DNA of 11,231 bases from an uncultured Collinsella sp. (lineage in GTDB: Bacteria > Actinomycetota > Coriobacteriia > Coriobacteriales > Coriobacteriaceae), in NCBI GenBank assembly GCA_900552185.1, contig URYT01000050.1, forward strand, positions 1-11,231. Direction: 5' to 3'. The notes beneath the pieces are model-generated. The model was given only the letters and a program-made list of their open reading frames with translations. It searched no databases and was not told the origin of the DNA. This document shows, in pieces, positions 5,138-11,231 of the stretch. Each line of letters begins with the position of its first letter. The stretch's first letter is position 1. A program made the position numbers and the translations under genes.

Positions 5138-7237
5138 ATGGCTAAGCCTAAGTACAAGCTTTCCGATACCCGTAACATCGGCATCATGGCCCACATCGAT
5201 GCCGGTAAGACCACCACGACCGAGCGTATTCTTTACTACACCGGTAAGACCCACAAGATCGGTGAGGTCCATGAGGGCGCTGCCACCATGGACTGGATGG
5301 TTCAGGAGCAGGAGCGCGGCGTAACCATTACCTCCGCTGCTACCACGTGCTTCTGGAACAAGGACGGTAAGGACTACCGCATCCAGATCATCGACACCCC
5401 GGGCCACGTTGACTTCACCGCCGAGGTCGAGCGCTGCCTGCGCGTCCTCGATGGCGCTGTCGCCGTCTTCGACGCCGTTGCCGGCGTTCAGCCCCAGTCT
5501 GAGACCGTTTGGCGTCAGGCTTCTACCTTCAACGTTCCCCGCATCGCCTTCATCAACAAGTATGACCGCGTGGGCGCTGACTTCTTCAACGCTATCGAGA
5601 CCATGAAGGATCGTCTCGACGCTAACGCCGTGGCCGCTCAGGTCCCGATGGGCGCCGAGGACAACTTCTGGGGCGTCATCGATCTGGTCACCATGACTGC
5701 ATGGGACTTCAAGGCCGACGAGAAGGGTATGACCTACCCCGAGCCGATGGACGAGATCCCGGCTGAGTTCGCCGACATCGCTGCCACCAAGCGCGAGGAG
5801 CTCCTCGACGCTGCTGCCAGCTTTGACGATGAGCTCATGGAGAAGATCCTCATGGAGGAGGACTTCACCGTCGAGGAGCTCAAGGCCGCTCTGCGCAAGG
5901 GCGTTCTGGCCAACGAGCTCAACCTCGTCTTCGTGGGCTCCGCCTACAAGAACAAGGGCGTTCAGGAGCTGCTCGACGCTGTCGTCGACTACCTGCCCAG
6001 CCCGCTCGACGTTGAGGCCGTTACCGGTACCGATCCGGACACCGGCGAGGAGATCCAGCGTCATCCTTCCTTCGACGAGCCCTTCTCCGGCCTGGTCTTC
6101 AAGATCATGACCGACCCGTTCGTCGGTAAGCTCACCTATGTTCGCGTTTACTCCGGCCGCGCCGAGTCCGGCTCCTACGTGGTCAACGCTTCCAACGGTC
6201 AGCGCGAGCGCCTCGGCCGCATCCTCGAGATGAACGCCGCCGAGCGTATCGACCGTGACGACGCTGCCGCGGGCGACATCGTCGCTTGCGTCGGCTTCAA
6301 GAACTCCACCACCGGCGACACCCTGTGCGCTGAGGGCAAGGAGATTGTCCTCGAGAAGATCGAGTTCGCTAAGCCCGTTATCGACGTTGCCATCGAGCCC
6401 AAGACTAAGGCCGAGCAGGACAAGATGTCCCTGGCCCTGACCAAGCTCGCCGAGGAGGACCCGACCTTCCAGGTGTCCACCAACCACGAGACCGGCCAGA
6501 CCATCATCGCCGGCATGGGCGAGCTGCACCTCGAGATCATCGTCGACCGTCTGCTCCGCGAGTTCAAGGTTGACGCTAACGTTGGTAAGCCCCAGGTTGC
6601 CTACCGCGAGACCGCTGGTCACGACGTCGAGAAGGCTGAGGGCAAGTTCGTCCGTCAGTCCGGCGGTCGCGGTCAGTACGGCCACGCCGTCATCAAGCTC
6701 GAGAAGATGGAGGAGGGCTTCGGCTACGAGTTCGTCAACGCTATCGTCGGCGGCGTCGTGCCCAAGGAGTACATCCCGTCCATCGACAAGGGCATCCAGG
6801 AGGCCCTGAACACCGGTGTTATCGCCGGCTTCCCGGTCCTCGACGTTAAGGTCACCCTGTTCGACGGTTCTTACCACGAGGTCGACTCCTCCGAGGCCGC
6901 CTTCAAGATCGCCGGTTCCATGGCTATCAAGGACGCCCTCAAGAAGTCTGATCCGCAGCTGCTCGAGCCGATCATGGCTGTCGAGGTTGAGACCCCCGAG
7001 CAGTACATGGGCGACGTTATGGGCAACCTCTCCGGTCGCCGCGGCAAGATCGAGGGCATGGAGGATCGCAAGAACAGCAAGCTCATCCGTGCCAAGGTGC
7101 CGCTGGGCGAGATGTTCGGTTACGCTACCGACCTTCGCTCCCAGACCCAGGGCCGTGCATCCTACACGATGCAGTTCGACTCTTATGAGCCCGCGCCCAA
7201 GTCCATCGTGGACGAGGTCATGAGCAAGAACGCCTAA
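5138..7237 (+). CDS. fusA: Translation elongation factor G
   Basis: This is a 699-residue GTPase that drives tRNA-mRNA translocation and, with the recycling factor, ribosome splitting. The G-domain motifs are complete: G1 AHIDAGKT (18-25), G2 RGVTIT (60-65), G3 DTPGH (86-90, with the catalytic His90), G4 NKYD (140-143) and G5 GSAYKNKG (267-274). Domains II-V follow, including the domain IV SGGRGQYGH loop (508-516) and the C-terminal domain V with GNLSGRRGKIEGM. The usual EF-G G4 form is NKMD; Tyr at the variable position is permitted by the NKxD consensus. The ATG at 5138 follows an AAGGTAAGGA site. Length and motifs fit canonical EF-G rather than EF-G2 or a tetracycline-resistance paralogue, and the place in the str operon agrees. 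Confidence 0.98.
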   Translation: MAKPKYKLSDTRNIGIMAHIDAGKTTTTERILYYTGKTHKIGEVHEGAATMDWMVQEQERGVTITSAATTCFWNKDGKDYRIQIIDTPGHVDFTAEVERCLRVLDGAVAVFDAVAGVQPQSETVWRQASTFNVPRIAFINKYDRVGADFFNAIETMKDRLDANAVAAQVPMGAEDNFWGVIDLVTMTAWDFKADEKGMTYPEPMDEIPAEFADIAATKREELLDAAASFDDELMEKILMEEDFTVEELKAALRKGVLANELNLVFVGSAYKNKGVQELLDAVVDYLPSPLDVEAVTGTDPDTGEEIQRHPSFDEPFSGLVFKIMTDPFVGKLTYVRVYSGRAESGSYVVNASNGQRERLGRILEMNAAERIDRDDAAAGDIVACVGFKNSTTGDTLCAEGKEIVLEKIEFAKPVIDVAIEPKTKAEQDKMSLALTKLAEEDPTFQVSTNHETGQTIIAGMGELHLEIIVDRLLREFKVDANVGKPQVAYRETAGHDVEKAEGKFVRQSGGRGQYGHAVIKLEKMEEGFGYEFVNAIVGGVVPKEYIPSIDKGIQEALNTGVIAGFPVLDVKVTLFDGSYHEVDSSEAAFKIAGSMAIKDALKKSDPQLLEPIMAVEVETPEQYMGDVMGNLSGRRGKIEGMEDRKNSKLIRAKVPLGEMFGYATDLRSQTQGRASYTMQFDSYEPAPKSIVDEVMSKNA

Positions 7238-7262
7238 GTTCGAGCTCCCTGTTACGTAATCC

Positions 7263-7279
7263 GCGAGAACATCTCTCGC
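7263..7279 (+). other. Small hairpin in the fusA-rpsJ spacer
   Basis: GCGAGA (7263-7268) pairs with TCTCGC (7274-7279) over an ACATC loop, ending 7 nt before the rpsJ GGAGG site. There is no adequate T tract. It could affect rpsJ translation or mRNA processing, or be chance. Confidence 0.35.
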
Positions 7280-7297
7280 ACTCTTTGGAGGTTTAAG

Positions 7298-7606
7298 TTG
7301 GCTACCCAGAAGATCCGCATTCGCCTCAAGGGCTATGATCACGAGGTCGTCGATCAGTCCGCGAAGCTCATCGTCGAGACCGCTCAGAAGACCGGCGCTC
7401 GCGTTTCCGGTCCTGTCCCCCTGCCCACCGAGCGCAACCTGTACACGGTTATCCGCTCGCCGCACGTGAACAAGGACTCCCGTGAGCAGTTCGAGATGCG
7501 CACCCACAAGCGCCTCATCGACATCCTCGACCCCACCTCGGGCACCGTTGATTCGCTCATGCGTCTCGACCTCCCCGCTGGCGTCGACATCGACATCAAG
7601 CTCTAA
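7298..7606 (+). CDS. rpsJ: 30S ribosomal protein S10
   Basis: This 102-residue 30S head protein is also the NusE partner of NusB in transcription antitermination. It shows the standard features: KIRIRLKGYDHEVVDQSAKLIVETA (5-29), TGARVSGPVPLPTERNLYTV (32-51), the loop SPHVNKDSREQFEMRTHKRLIDI (54-76) and the C-terminal LPAGVDIDIKL. The start is TTG at 7298 with GGAGG 6 nt upstream. No ATG is available at the correct N-terminus. It lies 60 nt after fusA and is followed within 20 nt by a strong terminator. It therefore ends this operon instead of leading an rplC-rplD cluster as in many bacteria. Confidence 0.98.
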   Translation: MATQKIRIRLKGYDHEVVDQSAKLIVETAQKTGARVSGPVPLPTERNLYTVIRSPHVNKDSREQFEMRTHKRLIDILDPTSGTVDSLMRLDLPAGVDIDIKL

Positions 7607-7625
7607 GCGATATCGCTCTTAGCTT

Positions 7626-7668
7626 AAAGAGCCCCGCTGCCATTACGGTAGCGGGGCTCTTTTGTTTT
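7626..7668 (+). terminator. Intrinsic terminator of the rpsL-rpsJ operon
   Basis: AAAGAGCCCCGCT (7626-7638) pairs with AGCGGGGCTCTTT (7650-7662). The stem continues inward as GCC/GGT to an ATTAC loop, about 16 bp in all, followed by TTTTGTTTT. It separates the ribosomal operon from the convergent birA. Confidence 0.95.
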
Positions 7669-7722
7669 GAATGGTGACCTTGGGGGTCCGGATAATGCGG
7701 CCGAATGGGTGGCTATGGCGTC

Positions 7723-8499
7723 TTATTTACCCATGGGGCGCAGCGATGCCTCCTCAAAATGGAAGGATCGCAAGTCGTCTTCTGTCTCGATGCACGCGCG
7801 ACCAAAGTCATCGACCGTTTGAAAGATGCCACGCGCCAGCTCGTCCCCAGCGGGGGAACGGGCGAAAACGTGATCCCCAATCCAATTGAGATTACCGATA
7901 TATTCGCCGTGGACGGGCGCGAGCGGTCCGGCGTCTTCTTCCATGGCGTTGAGACGCTCTGCCCATGTGTCTACAGCGTTCACGACCGCGTGATAGACCT
8001 CCTTGAGTAGCACATCGATGGCGGGAACATTCTCGTTGAGGTCCGAGAGACCGATTGCCGGCAGGCCGCCATCGGGAACCTCCGAAGGCACATAGTTCAC
8101 ATTGACGCCAATGCCGCAGACGGCGAAAGGTTTGCCTTCGTTATCGCGTGCGGCCTCGACCAGAATGCCGCCGAGCTTGCGTCCTCGCGCGACGAGGTCG
8201 TTGGGCCATTTGAGGCCAATCTCGTTAGCAAGACCTTGCGCCTCGAGCGCCTTGAGCACCGCTAGGCCGCTGACGGCGGCAAGACCAGAGTACTTTGCAG
8301 GATTAACGCATGGACGCAGGACAATCGAAAGCAATAAGTTGCCGGCGGTTGAATCCCACTTGTGGCCGCGCCGGCCGCGTCCTGCTGTCTGAGCCCGGGC
8401 GGCAAGTCCTGTGCCGTGCGGCGCTCCTTGTTTTCCTGCTTCGAGCAGGTCATCGTTGGTCGATCCGGTTACGTCGACTATCGTTAATTGGGCATCCAT
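7723..8499 (-). CDS. birA: Biotin-[acetyl-CoA-carboxylase] ligase, catalytic domain only
   Basis: This 258-residue enzyme activates biotin with ATP to biotinyl-AMP and attaches it to a lysine of the biotin carboxyl carrier protein. Motifs are the substrate-entry VTGSTNDDL (10-18), the biotinyl-AMP loop GRGRRGHKW (40-48), KWPND (97-101), GGILVE (110-115) and GIGVNVN (129-135), followed by a small C-terminal domain. The protein begins directly at the catalytic domain, so it lacks the winged-helix repressor domain of E. coli BirA and should not bind DNA. The ATG at 8499 has AAGGAGG 11 nt upstream; an in-frame ATG at 8580 would add 27 residues with no family similarity that I can see. It is divergent from the fatty-acid operon, whose precursor malonyl-CoA depends on this ligase. 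Confidence 0.93.
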   Translation of the reverse strand: MDAQLTIVDVTGSTNDDLLEAGKQGAPHGTGLAARAQTAGRGRRGHKWDSTAGNLLLSIVLRPCVNPAKYSGLAAVSGLAVLKALEAQGLANEIGLKWPNDLVARGRKLGGILVEAARDNEGKPFAVCGIGVNVNYVPSEVPDGGLPAIGLSDLNENVPAIDVLLKEVYHAVVNAVDTWAERLNAMEEDAGPLAPVHGEYIGNLNWIGDHVFARSPAGDELARGIFQTVDDFGRACIETEDDLRSFHFEEASLRPMGK

Positions 8500-8593
8500 A
8501 GCGGCTGCTACCTCCTTAATGAATAAGTGAATAACGCAATGGTGTCGAGAGACAGACACAATGTGAAGCCTTTGTCGCATTTGGACAATTTAA

Positions 8594-8609
8594 TGTTAAC
8601 ACGTCAACA
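8594..8609 (+). promoter_or_regulatory. Putative operator 1 of the fab operon
   Basis: TGTTAACACGTCAACA is an imperfect palindrome: TGTTAAC and GTCAACA are inverted at 6 of 7 positions around AC. It covers the place where the -35 box would lie for the -10 at 8625. It shares 15 of 16 bases with the element at 8642, which argues for a protein-binding site. I do not recognise it as a FapR, FabT or BioQ site. Confidence 0.55.
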
Positions 8610-8624
8610 ACGACTGAAATGCGC

Positions 8625-8630
8625 TATCCT
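8625..8630 (+). promoter_or_regulatory. Putative -10 box of the fab operon
   Basis: TATCCT lies 46 nt before fabH and has the same sequence as the -10 box assigned to the rpsL promoter. The -35 region is poor (TCAACA at 15 nt, or CGTCAA at 17 nt). Transcription would start near 8637, between the two operator copies. Confidence 0.45.
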
Positions 8631-8641
8631 CTCTTGGTCGA

Positions 8642-8657
8642 TGTAAACACGTCAACA
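8642..8657 (+). promoter_or_regulatory. Putative operator 2 of the fab operon
   Basis: TGTAAACACGTCAACA is a direct repeat of operator 1 with one base changed, 48 bp further on. It would lie just downstream of the transcription start and only 4 nt before the fabH ribosome binding site. A protein bound here would block early elongation or, with operator 1, loop the promoter. Confidence 0.55.
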
Positions 8658-8675
8658 AATCAAAGGAGGTTAGTG

Positions 8676-9635
8676 ATGGGTTTCACGATTCTTGGAACAG
8701 GCTCGGCGCTTCCTGCGCGCAGCGTTTCCAATGACGAGCTGTCCGAGTTCCTCGATACCTCGGATGAGTGGATTTTTACCCGCACCGGTATCAAGAGCCG
8801 CCACGTCTGCACCACTGAGTCACTCGACGACCTTGCCGTAGCGGCGAGCGAGCGGGCGCTTCAGGTATCCGGAATCGACGCGAGACAGCTGGATCTTATC
8901 GTCTGTTCGACGACGACGGGCGATCACCTCGTTCCTGCCGAAGCGTGCGCCGTTGCTGAGCGACTAGGCGCGACGTGCCCTGCCTTCGATGTCTCGGCGG
9001 CTTGTGCCGGCTTCGTATTTGCGCTCGATGTCGCCGAGGGCTATATCGCCCGCGGTCGCGCCGAGCGCGTGCTTGTCGTTGCTGCCGAGCAGATGACGCG
9101 CGCGCTCGACTGGACCGACCGTGCCACCTGCGTGCTCTTTGGCGATGGGGCAGGCGCCGCAGTGATTGAGGCTGGGGGAGACAGTCCCCTTGCCGTTGAG
9201 CTTTCGACGGCGCCCGACGTCGAGACGTTGCGCGTTCCCGGTCTGGTCGGTACCTCGCCGTTTAAGGCTTCCGCAGATAGCGCGAGCGTGCTGTCCATGA
9301 ATGGCCGCCGCGTGTTCAAGTTCGGCGTCAACGCCATCTGCGACACGGTCCATAAGCTTGCGATCGATGCGGGCATTTTGGTCGAAGACATCGATCATTT
9401 TGTATTCCATCAGGCTAACGAACGAATCCTGAGCCAGGCGGTCAAGCGCCTGGGCGTGCCGGACGAGCGCGTGGTTCGCACGTTGCGCGAGACCGGCAAC
9501 ATTTCGAGCGCATGCATTCCGCTTGCCCTCGACCGGCTGGCAAACGCCGGTGCACTTCACACGGGCGACACCATCGCCTTGGTTGGATTTGGCGCCGGTC
9601 TGGATATAGGTGGCTATCTGCTTCGTTGGAAGTAG
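8676..9635 (+). CDS. fabH: Beta-ketoacyl-ACP synthase III FabH
   Basis: This 319-residue condensing enzyme starts type II fatty-acid synthesis by joining an acyl-CoA primer to malonyl-ACP. The catalytic triad is visible: Cys110 in DVSAACAGF, His245 in VFHQAN and Asn275 in ETGNISSACIPLAL. Also present are the N-terminal ILGTGSALPARSVSNDEL, the DEWIFTRTGIKSRH segment (30-43), the GDGAGAAV loop (157-164) and C-terminal GFGAGLDIGGYLLRW. Length is typical. The ATG at 8676 has AAAGGAGG with 6-nt spacing. An in-frame GTG immediately before it is a possible alternative, and an upstream ATG at 8619 lies before the predicted transcription start. It is the first gene of the fab operon. Confidence 0.96.
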   Translation: MGFTILGTGSALPARSVSNDELSEFLDTSDEWIFTRTGIKSRHVCTTESLDDLAVAASERALQVSGIDARQLDLIVCSTTTGDHLVPAEACAVAERLGATCPAFDVSAACAGFVFALDVAEGYIARGRAERVLVVAAEQMTRALDWTDRATCVLFGDGAGAAVIEAGGDSPLAVELSTAPDVETLRVPGLVGTSPFKASADSASVLSMNGRRVFKFGVNAICDTVHKLAIDAGILVEDIDHFVFHQANERILSQAVKRLGVPDERVVRTLRETGNISSACIPLALDRLANAGALHTGDTIALVGFGAGLDIGGYLLRWK

Positions 9636-9686
9636 TCGCACATAGGAAATAAAAACGCCCTAGGGCACAACCAAAGGAGAACTACC

Positions 9687-9923
9687 ATGGCAGATCAGAA
9701 GACCTTCGAGCGCGTTTGCGACGTTATCCGCGAGACCGCCGGTCTTGACGATGTCGAGATGAAGCCCGAGTCCACGCTCGAGGAGATTGGTCTCGACAGC
9801 CTGGGCACCGTCGAGATCCTCGTTGCCGTCGAGGACGAGTTTGGCATCCAGCTCGATACCGAGGAGAACCCCAAGACGGTCGGCGAGTTCGCCGATACGG
9901 TCGAGGCGGCATTGGAGAAGTAG
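9687..9923 (+). CDS. acpP: Acyl carrier protein
   Basis: This 78-residue, very acidic protein carries growing acyl chains on a phosphopantetheine arm. The modified residue is Ser38 in GLDSLGTVE (35-43). Helix I (FERVCDVIRETAG) and helix III/IV (TVGEFADTVEAALEK) match the four-helix ACP fold. The usual DSLD motif is DSLG here, a tolerated change. The start ATG has AAAGGAG upstream with 7-nt spacing. A 51-nt spacer separates it from fabH and only 2 nt from fabK, so it is part of the fab operon and almost certainly the ACP of fatty-acid synthesis. Confidence 0.96.
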   Translation: MADQKTFERVCDVIRETAGLDDVEMKPESTLEEIGLDSLGTVEILVAVEDEFGIQLDTEENPKTVGEFADTVEAALEK

Positions 9924-9925
9924 AG

Positions 9926-10870
9926 ATGCTCAAGACTCCTCTCTGCGATCTGCTCGGCATCGAAAAGCCCGTGTTCCAGGGCGGTATGGCCTGGATTGCC
10001 GATGCCTCGCTGGCGTCCGCAGTGTCCGAGGCGGGTGGCTTAGGCATCATCGCGGCTATGAATGCCGACGCCGACTGGCTTCGCGACCAGATTCATGAGC
10101 TGCGCACCAAAACGGATAAGCCCTTTGGCGTTAACGTCATGCTCATGAGCCCGTTTGCCGACGAGGTCGCACAGGTTGTGATCGATGAGCAGGTGCCCGT
10201 TGTGGTGACTGGTGCCGGTAATCCCACCAAGTACATGAAAGCTTGGAACGATGCGGGCATCAAGGTCATCCCCGTTGTGGCTTCGGTGGCGCTCGCCCGT
10301 CTCGTGGCGCGTCGTGGAGCCACAGCGGTTGTTGCCGAGGGCACCGAATCGGGCGGCCATATTGGCGAGACCTCGACGATGGCACTGGTGCCGCAGGTCG
10401 TCGATGCGGTCGACATTCCCGTAGTGGCTGCCGGCGGTATTGCCGACGGCCGTGGCGTGGCGGCCGCCTTTATGCTGGGCGCTGCCGGCGTCCAGGTGGG
10501 TACGCGCTTTCTCGTTGCAAATGAGTGCACCGTCTCGGAGCAGTACAAGGAGATGGTCCTGAAGGCCAACGACACTTCGACGCGTGCGACCGGCCGCTCG
10601 ACGGGACATCCGGTGCGCGCCCTCAAGAGCCCCTTCACCAACGCCTACGCCAAGAGCGAGGCGGCGGGCGTAAGTGTCGAGGAGCTCGGGGCCATGGGCA
10701 CGGGCGCCCTTCGCAAGGCCGCCAAGGACGGCAATTACGAAGAGGGTTCGTTTTTGTGTGGACAGATTGCCGGCATGGTTAGCGAGCGCCAGAGCGCACG
10801 CGAAATCGTTGACGATCTGGTCGATGGCGCCGAGCGCGTCCTGAAGGGTGCGTCTGCATGGGTAGCGTAG
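9926..10870 (+). CDS. fabK: Enoyl-ACP reductase II FabK (FMN-dependent)
   Basis: This 314-residue TIM-barrel flavoenzyme carries out the last reduction of each elongation cycle, converting trans-2-enoyl-ACP to acyl-ACP with NAD(P)H and FMN. It belongs to the FabK/nitronate monooxygenase family. Visible features are the N-terminal KPVFQGGMAWIADASLASAVSEAGGLGII (14-42), VNVM (69-72), VVVTGAGNP (92-100), AEGTESGGHIGE with the catalytic His145 (137-148), the phosphate-binding VVAAGGIADGRGVAAA (166-181) and GVQVGTRFL (188-196). A nitronate monooxygenase is possible by fold, but the position between acpP and fabD makes FabK the clear choice. The start ATG follows the acpP stop by 2 nt, with GGAG inside the end of acpP. 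The 3' end overlaps fabD by 13 nt. No FabI is seen here; FabK enzymes are known to be little affected by triclosan. Confidence 0.95.
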   Translation: MLKTPLCDLLGIEKPVFQGGMAWIADASLASAVSEAGGLGIIAAMNADADWLRDQIHELRTKTDKPFGVNVMLMSPFADEVAQVVIDEQVPVVVTGAGNPTKYMKAWNDAGIKVIPVVASVALARLVARRGATAVVAEGTESGGHIGETSTMALVPQVVDAVDIPVVAAGGIADGRGVAAAFMLGAAGVQVGTRFLVANECTVSEQYKEMVLKANDTSTRATGRSTGHPVRALKSPFTNAYAKSEAAGVSVEELGAMGTGALRKAAKDGNYEEGSFLCGQIAGMVSERQSAREIVDDLVDGAERVLKGASAWVA

Positions 10871-11231
10871 CGTTTCTGTTTGCCGGCCAGGGTGCCCAAC
10901 ACCCCGCGATGGGCGTCGACCTGATCGAGACATCGCCGGCGGCCGCCGAGGTGTTCACCATTGCCGACGAGGTGCGCCCGGGGACCAGCGAGCAGTGCCG
11001 GAGTGCCTCCAAGGAGGAGCTCTCGCAGACCGAGAACACGCAGCCGTGCGTGTTCGTTCACGACCTGGCAGCGGCTGCCGCCCTGCGTGAGCGCGGCGTG
11101 GTACCTGCCGCCTGTGCGGGATTCTCGCTGGGCGAGGTCGCCGCGCTCACCTTTGCGGGGGCGTTCGATACGCGAGCGGGCTTTGGGCTTGTGTGCGAGC
11201 GCGCGGCGCTGATGGCCGCCCAGTGCGGGGA
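10858..11231 (+). CDS. fabD: Malonyl-CoA:ACP transacylase FabD, N-terminal part (runs off window)
   Basis: The first 124 codons are visible and have no stop, so the gene continues past the window. The enzyme moves malonyl from CoA to ACP. Motifs seen are the N-terminal VAFLFAGQGAQHPAMG (4-19), with the GQGxQ loop, the nucleophile elbow GFSLGEVAAL (88-97) with Ser90, and CERAALM (113-119) with the Arg that binds the malonyl carboxylate. The more common elbow is GHSLGE; here Phe replaces that His. The C-terminal catalytic His lies outside the window. The start ATG lies inside fabK (13-nt overlap) after GAAGGGTG, indicating translational coupling. Its place in the operon with fabH, acpP and fabK agrees. 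Confidence 0.93.
   Translation, partial: MGSVAFLFAGQGAQHPAMGVDLIETSPAAAEVFTIADEVRPGTSEQCRSASKEELSQTENTQPCVFVHDLAAAAALRERGVVPAACAGFSLGEVAALTFAGAFDTRAGFGLVCERAALMAAQCG

Noticed and set aside
5120..7507. Open frame of 795 codons on the minus strand opposite fusA and rpsJ
   Set aside because: It spans the reverse of EF-G and S10 and gives a low-complexity Leu/Gly/Asp/Val-rich product. It is a codon-bias shadow.
9657..9666. Perfect 10-bp palindrome GCCCTAGGGC between fabH and acpP
   Set aside because: It has no loop, so it cannot form a stable hairpin, and it has no T tract or second copy. It is too short to claim as an operator.

Overview
The window reads as two blocks joined inside or near metK. 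The left block (about 1-2900) looks like a Clostridia-type Firmicute: strong AGGAGG ribosome binding sites, FMN and SAM-I riboswitches each with a strong intrinsic terminator, a RibU-type riboflavin transporter, and GTG-rich valine codons. The right block (about 2990-11231) looks like a high-GC actinobacterium, probably of the Coriobacteriia (Collinsella-like). It has GTC/GAG/AAG-rich codons, a compact str-type ribosomal cluster, and a type II fatty-acid cluster that uses FabK. The lineages are inferred from codon use and gene content, not from a database search. The codon change falls within metK, so either a metagenomic assembly chimera at a conserved gene or a real recombination must be considered.

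Layout: On the minus strand at the left edge, an MscS-family channel gene (219-1337) overlaps by 4 nt a lipoprotein gene that runs out of the window (1-222). Divergently on the plus strand come a promoter, an FMN riboswitch with terminator, and ribU (1758-2324). The ribU stop codon lies inside the -35 box of the next promoter, which drives a SAM-I riboswitch with terminator and metK (2542-3690). A terminator closes metK. A 503-nt gene-free stretch follows, holding several strong hairpins and the promoter and leader of the ribosomal operon.

The ribosomal operon is rpsL-rpsG-fusA-rpsJ (4194-7606), ended by a long intrinsic terminator. tuf is not between fusA and rpsJ, and no S10-operon gene follows rpsJ. 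Converging on it is birA (7723-8499, minus), a biotin-protein ligase with no DNA-binding domain. Divergent from birA is the fatty-acid operon fabH-acpP-fabK-fabD (8676 to the window end), with 2-nt spacing and a gene overlap.

How the genes work together: FMN and SAM levels control riboflavin uptake and SAM synthesis in the left block. In the right block, the ribosomal genes supply S12, S7, EF-G and S10. FabD loads malonate onto AcpP, FabH starts chains, and FabK does the final reduction. BirA biotinylates the carboxylase that makes malonyl-CoA. The birA-fabH gap holds two near-identical 16-bp imperfect palindromes around a putative -10 box, a good candidate for an uncharacterised operator of fatty-acid synthesis. 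I see no CRISPR, mobile element, tRNA, rRNA or clearly new multigene system.
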